DNA from: JADCGM01 sp943370355
Lineage (GTDB): Bacteria > Pseudomonadota > Alphaproteobacteria > Sphingomonadales > Sphingomonadaceae
Length of the DNA: 64,000 nt
Direction of reading: 5' to 3'
NCBI GenBank assembly: GCA_943370355.1
Contig: CALRQP020000013.1
Span: 24,709 to 88,708, forward strand
Shown: piece after piece, positions 33,301 through 38,355 of the stretch
How the letters are laid out: the number at the start of each line of letters is the position of its first letter
Position numbering within the stretch: the stretch's first letter is position 1
Program-made: the position numbers and the translations under genes
Notes under the pieces: model-generated
Database searches by the model: none
What the model saw: the letters and a program-made list of their open reading frames with translations, nothing else
Told to the model about the DNA's origin: nothing

Positions 33301-36291
33301 AAGTTCGCTGACACCGCCAGCACGGTCTTGTCGGGTGCGGTGGCGCGCGCTTCGGGCGAGAATGCCGGGACGTATGACATCCTGCAGGGCACACTGACCG
33401 CGAATTCGAACTATAATATCGCGTTCACGCCCGGCGTGTTCACGATCGTGCCGAAGGGCGTTGGCTTCTCGGTCACCTACTCCGTCGCGAATACGACGAA
33501 CGTCTATGGCACGCTGCCGACCGTCGGTACGGTCACGCTGACCGGTGTGCGGAATGGCGATACGGTCGCGCCGGTGGTTGCCGTCAGCGACGCGCAGAAC
33601 CATTCGGTCACGCTCGCGACGACGACCAACGTCGGCACCTATTCTGCGGCGGTTACCGGCCTCTCAGGCGCGGACGCGGGCAATTATGTGTTGACCAACA
33701 CGGGCAGCACGGCCGGCCTGATCACGGTGACCCCGGCACCGCTGGTCATCACGTTGGCGGGCGCAACCAAGGTTTATGGCGACGTCGATCCGTCGCTCGC
33801 GTTCAGCGCAACGGGCCTCGTCAATGGCGAGACCATGGCGGTCGCGCTCACGGGAGCTCCGACCCGCGACGCGGGCGAGAATGCCGGCAACTATGCGGTG
33901 ACACAGGGCACGCTCGCCGCGACGTCCAACTATAGCGTGGCAACGGTAAACGCTGGCACGCTGTCGATCACCCCGGCGGTGCTGTCGGTCAGCGCCAATG
34001 CCGCGAGCATCACCTACGGCCAGGCCGATCCTGCGCTGACCTTCAACGCGAGTGGCTTCAAGTTCGCCGACACAGTGACTTCAGTTCTGACCGGGTCGCT
34101 GGCGCGTGCGGCGGGCGTGAATGCAGGCACCTACGCGATCACGCAGGGCACGATCGCCTCGAACCCGAACTACACGCTGGACTTCACCGGCAATACGCTG
34201 ACGATCAATCGTGCGCCGCTGAACGTCACGCTGGCAAGCCTGACCAAGGTCTATGGCGACAGCGATCCCACGATCGGCGTGTCGGCGACCGGCCTCGTCA
34301 ATGGCGATACGCTCGCCACAGCGCTGACCGGCGCGCCGGCGCGTGTCGCGGGCGAGAATGCAGGCAGCTACACGATCGGTGCCGGCACGCTCGCACCCAC
34401 GTCCAACTATGAACTGGCGACGGTCGGCACAGGCAGCTTGACGATCACGCCGGCGGTGCTGACCGTGACCGGGTCGGGATCGAAGAAATTCGGCGAGGCC
34501 GATCCGGTGATCGCGGTCACCTCGAGCGGTTACAAATTCGCGGACACTCAGACGTCTGTGCTGACCGGCGCGCTGTCGCGCGCGGCGGGTGAGAATGCCG
34601 GGACCTATGCGATTACGCCGGGCACCCTCGCGGCGAACCCGAATTACACAATCTCGTTCGTGCCGGGCAGCTTCGTCATCAACCCGGCGACGGTAACGCT
34701 GACCTATACGGTCGGCGACACGACGAACGTCTATGGCAATCTCCCGACGATCGGCACGACCACCTTCGCGGGCGTCGCCGAGGGCGACCAGCTAACGCCG
34801 GTCTACACGGTGACCAACAGCCAGGGCCGGGTGGTGAGCCTCGCCACGAATACCGGCGTCGGGCGCTACACCGCGTCCGTCACCGGTCTGTCGGGCGCGA
34901 GCGCGGGCAATTATGTGCTGGCCGACAGTGGCAATGTGAACGGCACGATCACAGTGACGCCGGCAACGCTCACGCTGACGCCGCTGTCGGTGCAGAAGAC
35001 CTATGGCAGCAGCGACCCGACGCCGACGTTCAACGTCGCTGGCCTCGTCGGCGGCGACACCGGGACGGTGCTGTCGGGTACGCTCGGCCGTACCGCCGGA
35101 GAGAATGTCGGCAACTACGGGTTCACGCTCGGCAATGTGAGCGCGGGAGCCAATTATGTACTGGCGCTGTCGCCGGCGGCGGGCCTGTTCTCGATCACGC
35201 CGAAAGCGATCACCTACAGCATTGCCGACAGCAGCAGCACTTATGGCACGCGCGCATCGATTGGCGCGGTGACGCTGACTGGCGTGCTGCTAAACGACAG
35301 CGTGTCGGGCGTGACTGCGGTCCGCAATGCCGCCGGCCAAGCAGTGACGCTGGCCGCCAATACGCCAGCTGCGGTCTATACGACGCTGCTGACCGGGCTA
35401 ACCGGCGCATCCGCGGGTAATTATGTCCTCGCCGCGACCGGCAATTCGCCAGGGCTGCTGACTGTCAACAAGGCGACGCTGAACCTGGCGGTGGCCAGTG
35501 TTGGCAAGTCGTTCGGCGCGCCGAACCCGGCGCTGACCTACACCGCCGACGGCTTCGTCGCGGGCGATACGGCCGCAGCGTTGATCAGCACGACCGCTAG
35601 CGACGCGGGCAGCAACAAGCTTGCGATCACCACGACCGCTGCAACGGATTCGCCGGCGGGCGACTATCCGATCACCGTCAGCGGCCAGCTGGCCAATTAC
35701 AATGTCGTCGCGACGCCGGGAACGCTGACGATTGCGCAGCCGATCATGCCGCAGGTGCCGGTGGCACCGGGCACGAGCGGTGGAAGCATCTCGTCGACCG
35801 GTCTTAACTTCACCAACGGCAATGCCAGCCTCAGCGCGCTCGTCACAGATCCGGGCAATGCCGGTGTGAGCGGCGGCTTGGCGACCGGCACGGTCGGCAG
35901 CGGCAGCGGGACCGTAGCGCTCGCAAGCGGGACGTCGTCGTCGTCGGGAACCGAGAGCACGCCGGCGGGCGCGGCAGGTTCGAACAGCGATCCGGGCGCA
36001 ACCGGGGTAATCCTCGACCATACCGACGCCAACAAGGCGTTCGCGGTTTATATCGAAGTGGCGCTGAGCAAGCCGGATCAAGCAGCCGCGCCGGCGATCA
36101 ATGGCAGTGGCTCGACCGACTTGCAGATCGGCAATAATGTTGCGGCCGACCTCGTGGCTACCTCGTCGTTCGACCCGACGCCAGCCAATGACACGGGATT
36201 GGCGCGTAACGGGGCACCGTCAGGACAGGATGGCGACGAGCAAAGAAGGCGTGTAGTAGCAGGGGGGCAACCCACTAGCGGGCGGCGTTGA
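18373..36291 (+). CDS. giant two-partner-secretion exoprotein (TpsA1), filamentous haemagglutinin type with YDG and MBG arrays
   Basis: A 5972-residue secreted protein. Order: signal peptide (about 1-41, cleavage PALA/DG); TPS/FHA secretion domain (about 42-300) with NPAGI at 125-129, matching the NPNGI motif, and LLLDPTNITIS closing it; a Gly/Ser/Thr/Asn-rich beta-helix-like region to about 1790; one YNG-variant module; 23 YDG modules (1879-3950); 22 MBG modules (3951-5788); and a 184-residue tail. It should be exported by Sec and crossed through the outer membrane by the TpsB encoded next. The role is probably adhesion or biofilm, inferred from the family. It is one intact frame with no frameshift. 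ATG at 18400 or 18409 are alternative starts. The stop overlaps the tpsB TTG. Confidence 0.93.
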   Translation: MFVGRNRAIMRVMGSTLRGRASAAALAAALIGLPMSVPALADGIALPTGGQVVAGSASIGSGLGGLTVNQTSARAIIDWKSFSIGAGGSVAFNNGTGATLNRVTGGDLSTIAGQLSATGSVYLINPAGIVVDSSGKVLTGGSFVASTRMVDMASFMSAGNLTFSGDSAGGVENFGSISAGGDVVMIGAMAGNSGTISAGGTVGLAAADRIVLQASGQDQRIMVDGGAGDVTNTGTITSAAAELRAAGGNVYALAGNNGGIVSATGGAAQNGRVWLDAGGDVTVSGAVTAKNADGSGGTVHVVGTNISLKDGANIDASGTKGGTVLVGGDFQGGNGDKTFADAPIRHATFVGMDRGASINVDGQGAGGTAVLWSDEYTGFAGTISAKGGASGGDGGLVETSSHNILDFLGSADTSAVNGSVGTLLLDPTNITISTGADATTGGTTGGTFSAGTYTAGDRTTATINTTTLTTQLATNNVVISTAGTGSSAGTLSWSAASAISWSANTSLTLTATTSLSLGSNITTTGSGGITFNAGTTITQTAGVAITTNGGAVAYNAATGMTLNSGTVTTAGGNITLINSTSGNIAGTGALNAGTGAISVAHNGATGTTSIGGLTSTRTTGNAITLTTAGSGLLTSNAMTATGGGAISVTSAANYTSAGAVSLGAGNWTVNAATGITVSGTVVKDTGAASQINLTNSGNASDITISNRISAGSVANSSNNSLTLTATSGRDVLISTSGALTASFVSGTSAANTLTANLSGRDITFNGATNTVQIVDTGATSTITVNANATRNISMAKGVANAAATTGPSSASPGTASDRSVINLNFKADGNITFTAGSIAGAGLWNSSAADLRSPVNVDFRAGGGTGAVGDAISVTTTSGNAFDTRGGSISFQTLTTGPVGSGTTSGGNITTLGTLITNGIIATGGGDVTMTSAVGSISLGSQLNTSQGSTATNNLDTAQVNLTSATSLTTNNFAAITTSGGTSSTLSQFGASGSLVSFAAQNGALTLGNQTLTLQAGSFTGSATDTITTSGTFSTAGGAVSLTSTRNGAANAITTNAAINTANGNVTLTASGTSAGMSINAINAVTGTITLDARGAVSQTGAFVSSAGAGGGIRLLGAGASYDLTTQANGLSGSATLAGNTGSIAYAQANAFSVGTVSGTVGITTTGATLLNATSGGTTITQSQAITAGGLLATAAGGVTLTNTSNNITGNVALTSTNTAISFVNTGNFNIGSVTGVGNITTTSGISSGSGVTTLTSTGTVTQTNGSNITNTGGLLLLGTGGNYQLTSTGNAIDTLAANTGRVAYTDTNSFTINTVGATNGITTSATSASLTDYTVALKTNTADSLLTITATTGNITTGGNGNVQILSDRLALSGNIVATGRVVEITTTSTGRAIDFGTSTGTPAEAGGGGKLVLDATETDNVTADTLRIGDTGSGNLTVGGTALFPNITTLALATAGTATEGNNTGAISVQGGAGNLVIRGAGNINLDTANNQVANIAISSSGGNVKFRDDNGFALSNLDGLTTSVVSPGGLLSLVTGSGTVTQNHALVADNLSLSGTSSGTFTLTNASNDFINVAASNSGGTISLRDTSGFAIGTVNGLTGFNVGSGGTATLTAGGAVTQSQIITAGTLTLNGTGGAYTLTSNNQIGSVAGNTGSIDLQNTLAAGLTINDVTVATTAKITSNAAGNLVIGSNKTITSSASSGDSVILGTNANFVASSGASIAPGSGTARYLIFTNNTGSNTEWDNTVRGSLTAGNFYNANFDVASARSAAVGSPNLVSTVAGNLFVYADRPTLTYTITPSASVVYNGTVQNLPSSYTSGLVNSDLIGTAATGAAGSTGVTSKNVATYTGVTGTIGSLASPINYAFAFTGTGSLTVTQKALTLTGATAQNKIYDGTTTASVTGASISGGGGAGNVEVVDAGNVTLGALTATFDTKNVGTGKTVTVTGASLSGTEAGNYTVANPAGLTANITQRDLTLNAVASTKTYDRTTASTGTPTVSAATANTGLVSGDTITSTLTQVFDSRNASAVDGRTLSVVTAGLTIADAGNASVLGNYNIITNTALGTINKLNISATGLSGVNRVYDGTNVAGLTGTPTITASIISGDTVSLDGTASGTFASKNVGNAKAITVTGLSLSGTDAANYNFTQPTGITANVTPKALTVDAVADTKTYDRTTNSAQTVTAVGLVGGDTTSTLSQSFDSKNASAANGRTLTVNSFTINDGNSGNNYSVSSATALGTINQLNLTLTGLSANNKVYDGNTSAVLTGTPAFSSALATADNLSLDGTGVGTFNTKNVGSGKTVTVSGYSISGTEAANYNFSNPTGITADITVKTLTASLTGTVSKQYDQTTAATLVSGNYSLGGFVAGEGATVTKTSGTYNTKNVGTSKPVTVTLAGGDFTANGGTLLSNYTLPTMATGNVGTITVAPLTVSGLTGVDKTYDATTTASVTGTAVLSGLFSGDDVTLGGSPTFAFATAGAGTAKTITASGYSVSGTDATNYSFTQPGGLFADIFKAMLSVSLIGSTSKQYNQTTAATLTTDNYSLTGFVGGEGAGSTVTKTSATYDTKNVGTGKTVTATLVSGDYSLAGGALAANYTLPGMATGAIGTITKAPLTVSGLTGSNKIYDATTAASFTGSAALSGLFSGDDVTLGGTGSASFANKNVGNGKTITITGFTASTGADAGNYNFTQPTGLTGNITVRDVTLNAVADTKTYDRTTASAGVVTDTAADASTGLVGGDTITGRVQTFDSKNASAVNGRTLTVTSYTVNDGNGGANYNVLTNTALGTINKLNLTLTGLSANNKVYDGNTSAVLTGTPAFSSALATSDNLSLDGTGVGTFNNRNVGTGKAVTVTGYSISGAEATNYNFSNPTGITADITVKTLTVNAVSDTKTYDRTTNSAQTISAVGLVGGDTTTALSQSFDSKNASATNGRTLTVNSFTINDGNSGNNYSVSSATALGTINKASLTATGLSGVNRVYDGTTVAGLTGTASITASIGGDDVSLDGTATGQFASKNVGTAKAITVSGLSISGTDAANYNFTNPTGLSANVTVRDLTINAVTDTKTYDRTTTSANAPTVAGATMTTGLVAGDSITSTLSQVFDSKNASAVNGRTLSVVSPGSITIEDAGAASVVGNYNIITNTALGTINAKGLTLTGVSAQNKAYDGTTTATLTGGSLSGIVSGDTVTFTAGSGVFDTKNAGTGKTVTASNYILTGLDNANYSLSQPTGLSADITKLTLTVSLTGNVDKVYNATTAATLTSANYNLSGFIAGEGASVTETVGSYDTKNVGTSKLVTSASLEAGDFTANGGTLLANYVLPTVATGNVGKITQKALMITGATAQNKVYDGTTTATVTGASIAAGVEAGDDAQLTGGLTASFDTKNVGTGKTVTVTGAALTGTDGGNYTVSNPAGLTADITQKTLTASLIGATSKQYNQTTAATLTSANYSLSGFVLTESATVTETVGAFDTKNVGTGKTVTATLDSGDFSAGAGTLLSNYALPTMATGAIGEITVAPLTVSGVSGVNRVYDGTTTAGLSGTAALSGLFSGDDVTLGGTGSGTFASKNVGSAKAITVTGYTATGTDATNYSFTQPTGLSANVTAKTLTVNAVADTKTYDRTTASTATVLAVGLVGGDTTSTLSQTFDTKNAGTGKTLTVGSFTISDGNGGNNYSVSSATALGTINAKSLTITGVTAQNKVYDGNTNATLTGGSVAGGVISGDSVTLTTGGATGTFSDKNAANGKSVSASGYGITGADATNYVIGSQPTGLTANITPKSLTASLTGTTTKQYNQTTVASLIPGNYSLSGFVSGESASVTETVGAYDTKNVGTGKTVTATLDSGDFTAGGGTLLTNYALPTTATGAIGIITAAPLTVSGLSGVNRTYDGTTGAAISGTAALGGLFNGDAVTLTGTGSGTFADKNVANGKAIAVTGFSVTGGDATNYIFAQPTGLTANITRATLSVTAANKTKVYGDADPALTFTASGVQSGDTLGTVLTGALSRAAGENVAGSPYAITAGTLTTNSNYTLAYTPGSFTITKATLTVTSADQTKTFGDTDPALTFSATGFKFADTAGAVLSGALSRVAGEDAGTYGITQGSLVANANYNIAYFGGTLTIAQAGLSAIFYSIGNTTNVYGTLPTIGTVVLTGVRGGDTLTPVVTVKNNQNQAVTLATTTGVGTYTASVTGITGANAANYFINDSGSTAGLITVTPAPLVITLSGVNKVYGDADPTLAFGVSGLVNGESVATALTGAPTRVAGENAGTYAVSRGSLAATSNYSVGTVNGGSLTITPAALVVTADNKSKTYGGTDPALTFAASGFKFADTAGTVLTGALSRGVGENAGTYAIGQGSLVASGNYSLTYNAATFTINRAPLVLNINSMSKVYGDADPALGYGVTGLVNGETLATAVTGAPIRAAGENASAYAIAQGTLAPTSNYTFATINSGTLTITPAPLSVTGTGQKTYGDADPVLTVNSSGYKFADTAASVLTGALTRTSGENAGTYNVLQGTLVANANYAIVFTPGVFTINPAGVGFSLSYAVANTTNVYGTLPTIGAVTLTGVQGGDNVSLVLAVRDSQNQDVTLAPTTGVGTYNVLATGLAGASAGNYVLNTAGSTQGLITVTPAPLVITLDNASKVYGTANDPVFGFHVTGLVNGESAATVLTGAPGRDPGQNAGTYAIRQGTIAANPNYAVSTVNNGTLTINRAPLAVTGSGSKTFGQPDPVLTVAATGFKFADTAATVLTGALSRASGENAGNYTITLGSLRANTNYNLNFTPGTFVINPAQLGFSINYDIANTTNVYGTLPTVGAVTLTGVQGNDIVTPVITVTNAQNAPITLARTTGVGTYTASVTGLSGANAGNYTIAGSDNVNGLITVTPAPLTITLANLVKTYGDADPTLSYGVAGLVNGETAAVALTGAPTRAAGQNAGNYAVTRGTLAATSNYSVANVVTGHLTINKATLTVSANAASKTFGDTDPTLTTTATGFKFADTASTVLSGAVARASGENAGTYDILQGTLTANSNYNIAFTPGVFTIVPKGVGFSVTYSVANTTNVYGTLPTVGTVTLTGVRNGDTVAPVVAVSDAQNHSVTLATTTNVGTYSAAVTGLSGADAGNYVLTNTGSTAGLITVTPAPLVITLAGATKVYGDVDPSLAFSATGLVNGETMAVALTGAPTRDAGENAGNYAVTQGTLAATSNYSVATVNAGTLSITPAVLSVSANAASITYGQADPALTFNASGFKFADTVTSVLTGSLARAAGVNAGTYAITQGTIASNPNYTLDFTGNTLTINRAPLNVTLASLTKVYGDSDPTIGVSATGLVNGDTLATALTGAPARVAGENAGSYTIGAGTLAPTSNYELATVGTGSLTITPAVLTVTGSGSKKFGEADPVIAVTSSGYKFADTQTSVLTGALSRAAGENAGTYAITPGTLAANPNYTISFVPGSFVINPATVTLTYTVGDTTNVYGNLPTIGTTTFAGVAEGDQLTPVYTVTNSQGRVVSLATNTGVGRYTASVTGLSGASAGNYVLADSGNVNGTITVTPATLTLTPLSVQKTYGSSDPTPTFNVAGLVGGDTGTVLSGTLGRTAGENVGNYGFTLGNVSAGANYVLALSPAAGLFSITPKAITYSIADSSSTYGTRASIGAVTLTGVLLNDSVSGVTAVRNAAGQAVTLAANTPAAVYTTLLTGLTGASAGNYVLAATGNSPGLLTVNKATLNLAVASVGKSFGAPNPALTYTADGFVAGDTAAALISTTASDAGSNKLAITTTAATDSPAGDYPITVSGQLANYNVVATPGTLTIAQPIMPQVPVAPGTSGGSISSTGLNFTNGNASLSALVTDPGNAGVSGGLATGTVGSGSGTVALASGTSSSSGTESTPAGAAGSNSDPGATGVILDHTDANKAFAVYIEVALSKPDQAAAPAINGSGSTDLQIGNNVAADLVATSSFDPTPANDTGLARNGAPSGQDGDEQRRRVVAGGQPTSGRR
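24007..30222 (+). repeat. array of 23 YDG-type modules inside TpsA1
   Basis: Modules of about 82-97 residues joined end to end, each opening with a beta strand and a Tyr-Asp-Gly-like turn. Three classes are clear. A: YDGTTTA ... SKNVG ... NYNFTQPTGLTANIT. B: TKTYDRTT ... FDSKNAS ... ATALGTIN. C: KQYNQTTAATL ... YDTKNVGTGK ... LPTMATGAIGTIT. Order is A B A B A C A C A B A B A B A C A C A B A C A: class A at every odd position, B or C at every even one. Coding DNA between same-class modules is similar but not identical. Confidence 0.85.
30223..35736 (+). repeat. array of 22 MBG-type modules inside TpsA1
   Basis: Modules of about 78-95 residues with the KVYGDADPALTF signature. Three classes: P (VITL..KVYGDADP..GLVNGE..ALTGAPTR), Q (SKTFGDTDP..GFKFADT..VLTGALSR..NYNI), and R (NTTNVYGTLPTIG..TLTGV..TGVGTYTASVTGL). 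Approximate order: Q Q R P Q P Q R P Q R P Q R P Q P Q R followed by three distinct end modules. R never follows P within the internal array, so the growing unit appears to be P-Q with optional R. Confidence 0.8.
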
Positions 36292-38195
36292 GTTTAGTTG
36301 GGGTGACCATGCAGCGTAGTTACTTGCTTGGGGTGGCGGTCTGCGCGTTGATGACTGCACCTGCGCTGGCGCAGGACTTCAAGCAGGGCGCTCCGCAGCA
36401 ATTGCCGACCCAGACACCGACCGTCGACGCGCCACCGCCGCCGACTGCGGCGGACGATCCCACGCCGGTCAGCGAAAGCCTGCGCGGGCTGATTTTCGTG
36501 CCGGGCAGTAAGTTTCTTGCGGGTTACAAGCCCAAGCTCAGCGAAGGCGTACAGGTCGTCCGCCTCGCGCCGGGAGAAGAGGGCGTCGATCTCGACGTGA
36601 TCGACAACAAGGATTTTCGCGAGCTGGCGCAGGATATCATCGGCAAGCCGGTGTCGCTCGGCGATCTCGAGCGGTTCGCGCGCGATGTCATCGACTATTA
36701 TCGCGACCACGGGCATCCTCTAGTTGACGTGCGGATCCCGGCCGCGCAGCTCGATCCGCGCAAGACCGGCGTGGTCATCGTGACGGTCAGCGAGTTCCGG
36801 GTCGGCAAGGTTGATGTGCGCGGCGTCCAGCTCATCGACGGGCGGCCGACGCTCACGCCAAGCCCGCGCTATTTCAATCCCGACAATATCCGCGAAGGTC
36901 TGCGCGTCGAGAAAGGCAGCCGCATCGTCCAGGATCGGATCGTCGAGGATCTGAACTTCCTGTCGAGCAACCCCTTCCGCCGCGTCGACCTCATTTATCG
37001 CAAGGCAGACGAGGTCGGGTACACCGACCTCACGCTGCGCGTCGCCGAGCGCAAGCCGCTGCGCGTCTATGCGGGCTATGAGAATACCGGAACCCCGGCG
37101 ACCCAGCGCGACCGATTCTCCGTCGGCGTAAACTGGGGCAATGTGTTCGGGCTGGACCAGCAGTTCAGCTATCAGTTCACCGCGAGCCAGAATTTCTTCG
37201 GGAACCGGGCCGGTAATCCCGATCCTTCGTTCATCTCGCACAGTTTTACCTATCTGGCACCGCTAAACACGAGCCTTGGTTATCATGATTCGCTTTTGGT
37301 GTTCGGGACCTACCAGCGCGCGGCACCGCGCGGCGTGGTGCTGGCACCGGGATTGACGCTCAACCAGGTCGGAAAGAATTACCAGCTCTCGGCGCGCTAT
37401 GTCGTGCAGCTGCCGGGGAACGAGGAAAGCAAGCAGCAGATTTCGCTGGGCTACGATTATAAGGAAACCAACAATAACCTGCTGTTCGGCGGCACGACGA
37501 TCTCGAGCCCGACCGATATCCACCAGGGCGTCATTGAATATAGCGGCGAGCGCAACTGGCGCGTCGGCGGGTTGGAAGGGCGCAGCGAGGCGGCGCAGAA
37601 CAGCGGGACGCGCATCGCACTTCGCGTGGGCGATACGCTGGTGTTCAGCCCGGGCGGCCTCGGTTTCCGGAACACAACGACCTCGTTCAAGGCAGGATCG
37701 GGATCGACATTCGTCAAGTCGCAATATGCCTATAACCGGCTGACGGTGTCGCCGTCGGTGGTGTGGGAGAATGGCATCGAGGCGCGGGCGCGGGCGATGT
37801 GGCAGATCGCAAGCGGCAACCTGTTGCCGACCGAGCAATTGTCGGCCGCCGGCCCAAGTTTCGTGCGCGGCTACGACCCGAGCGCCATCATCGGCACCAA
37901 TGGCGTGTTGCTTAGCGCGGAGATGCTGGCGCCGCCGATTACCCTGCCACCGCGCGGCAAATATGCTTCGCGGGCCCAGCTTGGTGCCTTCTTCGATTTC
38001 GGTGTGGTCAGCGATCCAGACCGGATCGTCACGGCACTCGACCATATTACGACCGAGAGCGCGGGGCTGACCGCGACCTATGGGTTTGGAAATTTTGTGT
38101 CCGCGCGTCTCGACTACGGCTGGCAACTGAAGAAGCTGCCTGGAGCAGCCAGTCGCGGCGAATTGGGATATGTGTCGATCACCGTCGGTTTTTAG
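36288..38195 (+). CDS. two-partner-secretion outer-membrane transporter (TpsB1, FhaC/ShlB type)
   Basis: A 635-residue outer-membrane pore that exports TpsA1. It has a signal peptide (ending APALAQ), a Pro/Thr-rich linker shared with TpsB2 (QDFKQGAPQQLPT), POTRA-type domains (about 65-245, with VSLGDLERFARDVIDYYRDH and GYTDLTLRVAERKPL), then a 16-strand barrel to the C-terminal Phe (YVSITVGF). The Omp85 loop-6 tip motif VRGY is intact (about residue 525). The start is TTG at 36288 in TTGA, overlapping the tpsA1 stop; its first residues MSLVG align with MSRVG of TpsB2, supporting it. ATG at 36309, with GGGGTGA upstream, is the alternative. Confidence 0.93.
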   Translation: MSLVGVTMQRSYLLGVAVCALMTAPALAQDFKQGAPQQLPTQTPTVDAPPPPTAADDPTPVSESLRGLIFVPGSKFLAGYKPKLSEGVQVVRLAPGEEGVDLDVIDNKDFRELAQDIIGKPVSLGDLERFARDVIDYYRDHGHPLVDVRIPAAQLDPRKTGVVIVTVSEFRVGKVDVRGVQLIDGRPTLTPSPRYFNPDNIREGLRVEKGSRIVQDRIVEDLNFLSSNPFRRVDLIYRKADEVGYTDLTLRVAERKPLRVYAGYENTGTPATQRDRFSVGVNWGNVFGLDQQFSYQFTASQNFFGNRAGNPDPSFISHSFTYLAPLNTSLGYHDSLLVFGTYQRAAPRGVVLAPGLTLNQVGKNYQLSARYVVQLPGNEESKQQISLGYDYKETNNNLLFGGTTISSPTDIHQGVIEYSGERNWRVGGLEGRSEAAQNSGTRIALRVGDTLVFSPGGLGFRNTTTSFKAGSGSTFVKSQYAYNRLTVSPSVVWENGIEARARAMWQIASGNLLPTEQLSAAGPSFVRGYDPSAIIGTNGVLLSAEMLAPPITLPPRGKYASRAQLGAFFDFGVVSDPDRIVTALDHITTESAGLTATYGFGNFVSARLDYGWQLKKLPGAASRGELGYVSITVGF

Positions 38196-38355
38196 CGCCG
38201 CGACACTCAACCGCGTTTCAATTGTGGTAGATGCCCGTTAATATCTTTCCAGCAATGCAACGGCTTGTGCATCTGCACGGGCTCGGGGCGCGTAATTTCG
38301 ACGGGGTAGCTTCGTAGGCGGTGCGTTCAGATCGTGTTGTGGGGGCAGACGACGA

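Noticed and set aside
24007..35736. repeat arrays as CRISPR or mobile repeats
   Set aside because: The repeats are protein-coding, about 250-290 bases long, in one continuous frame, without spacers.
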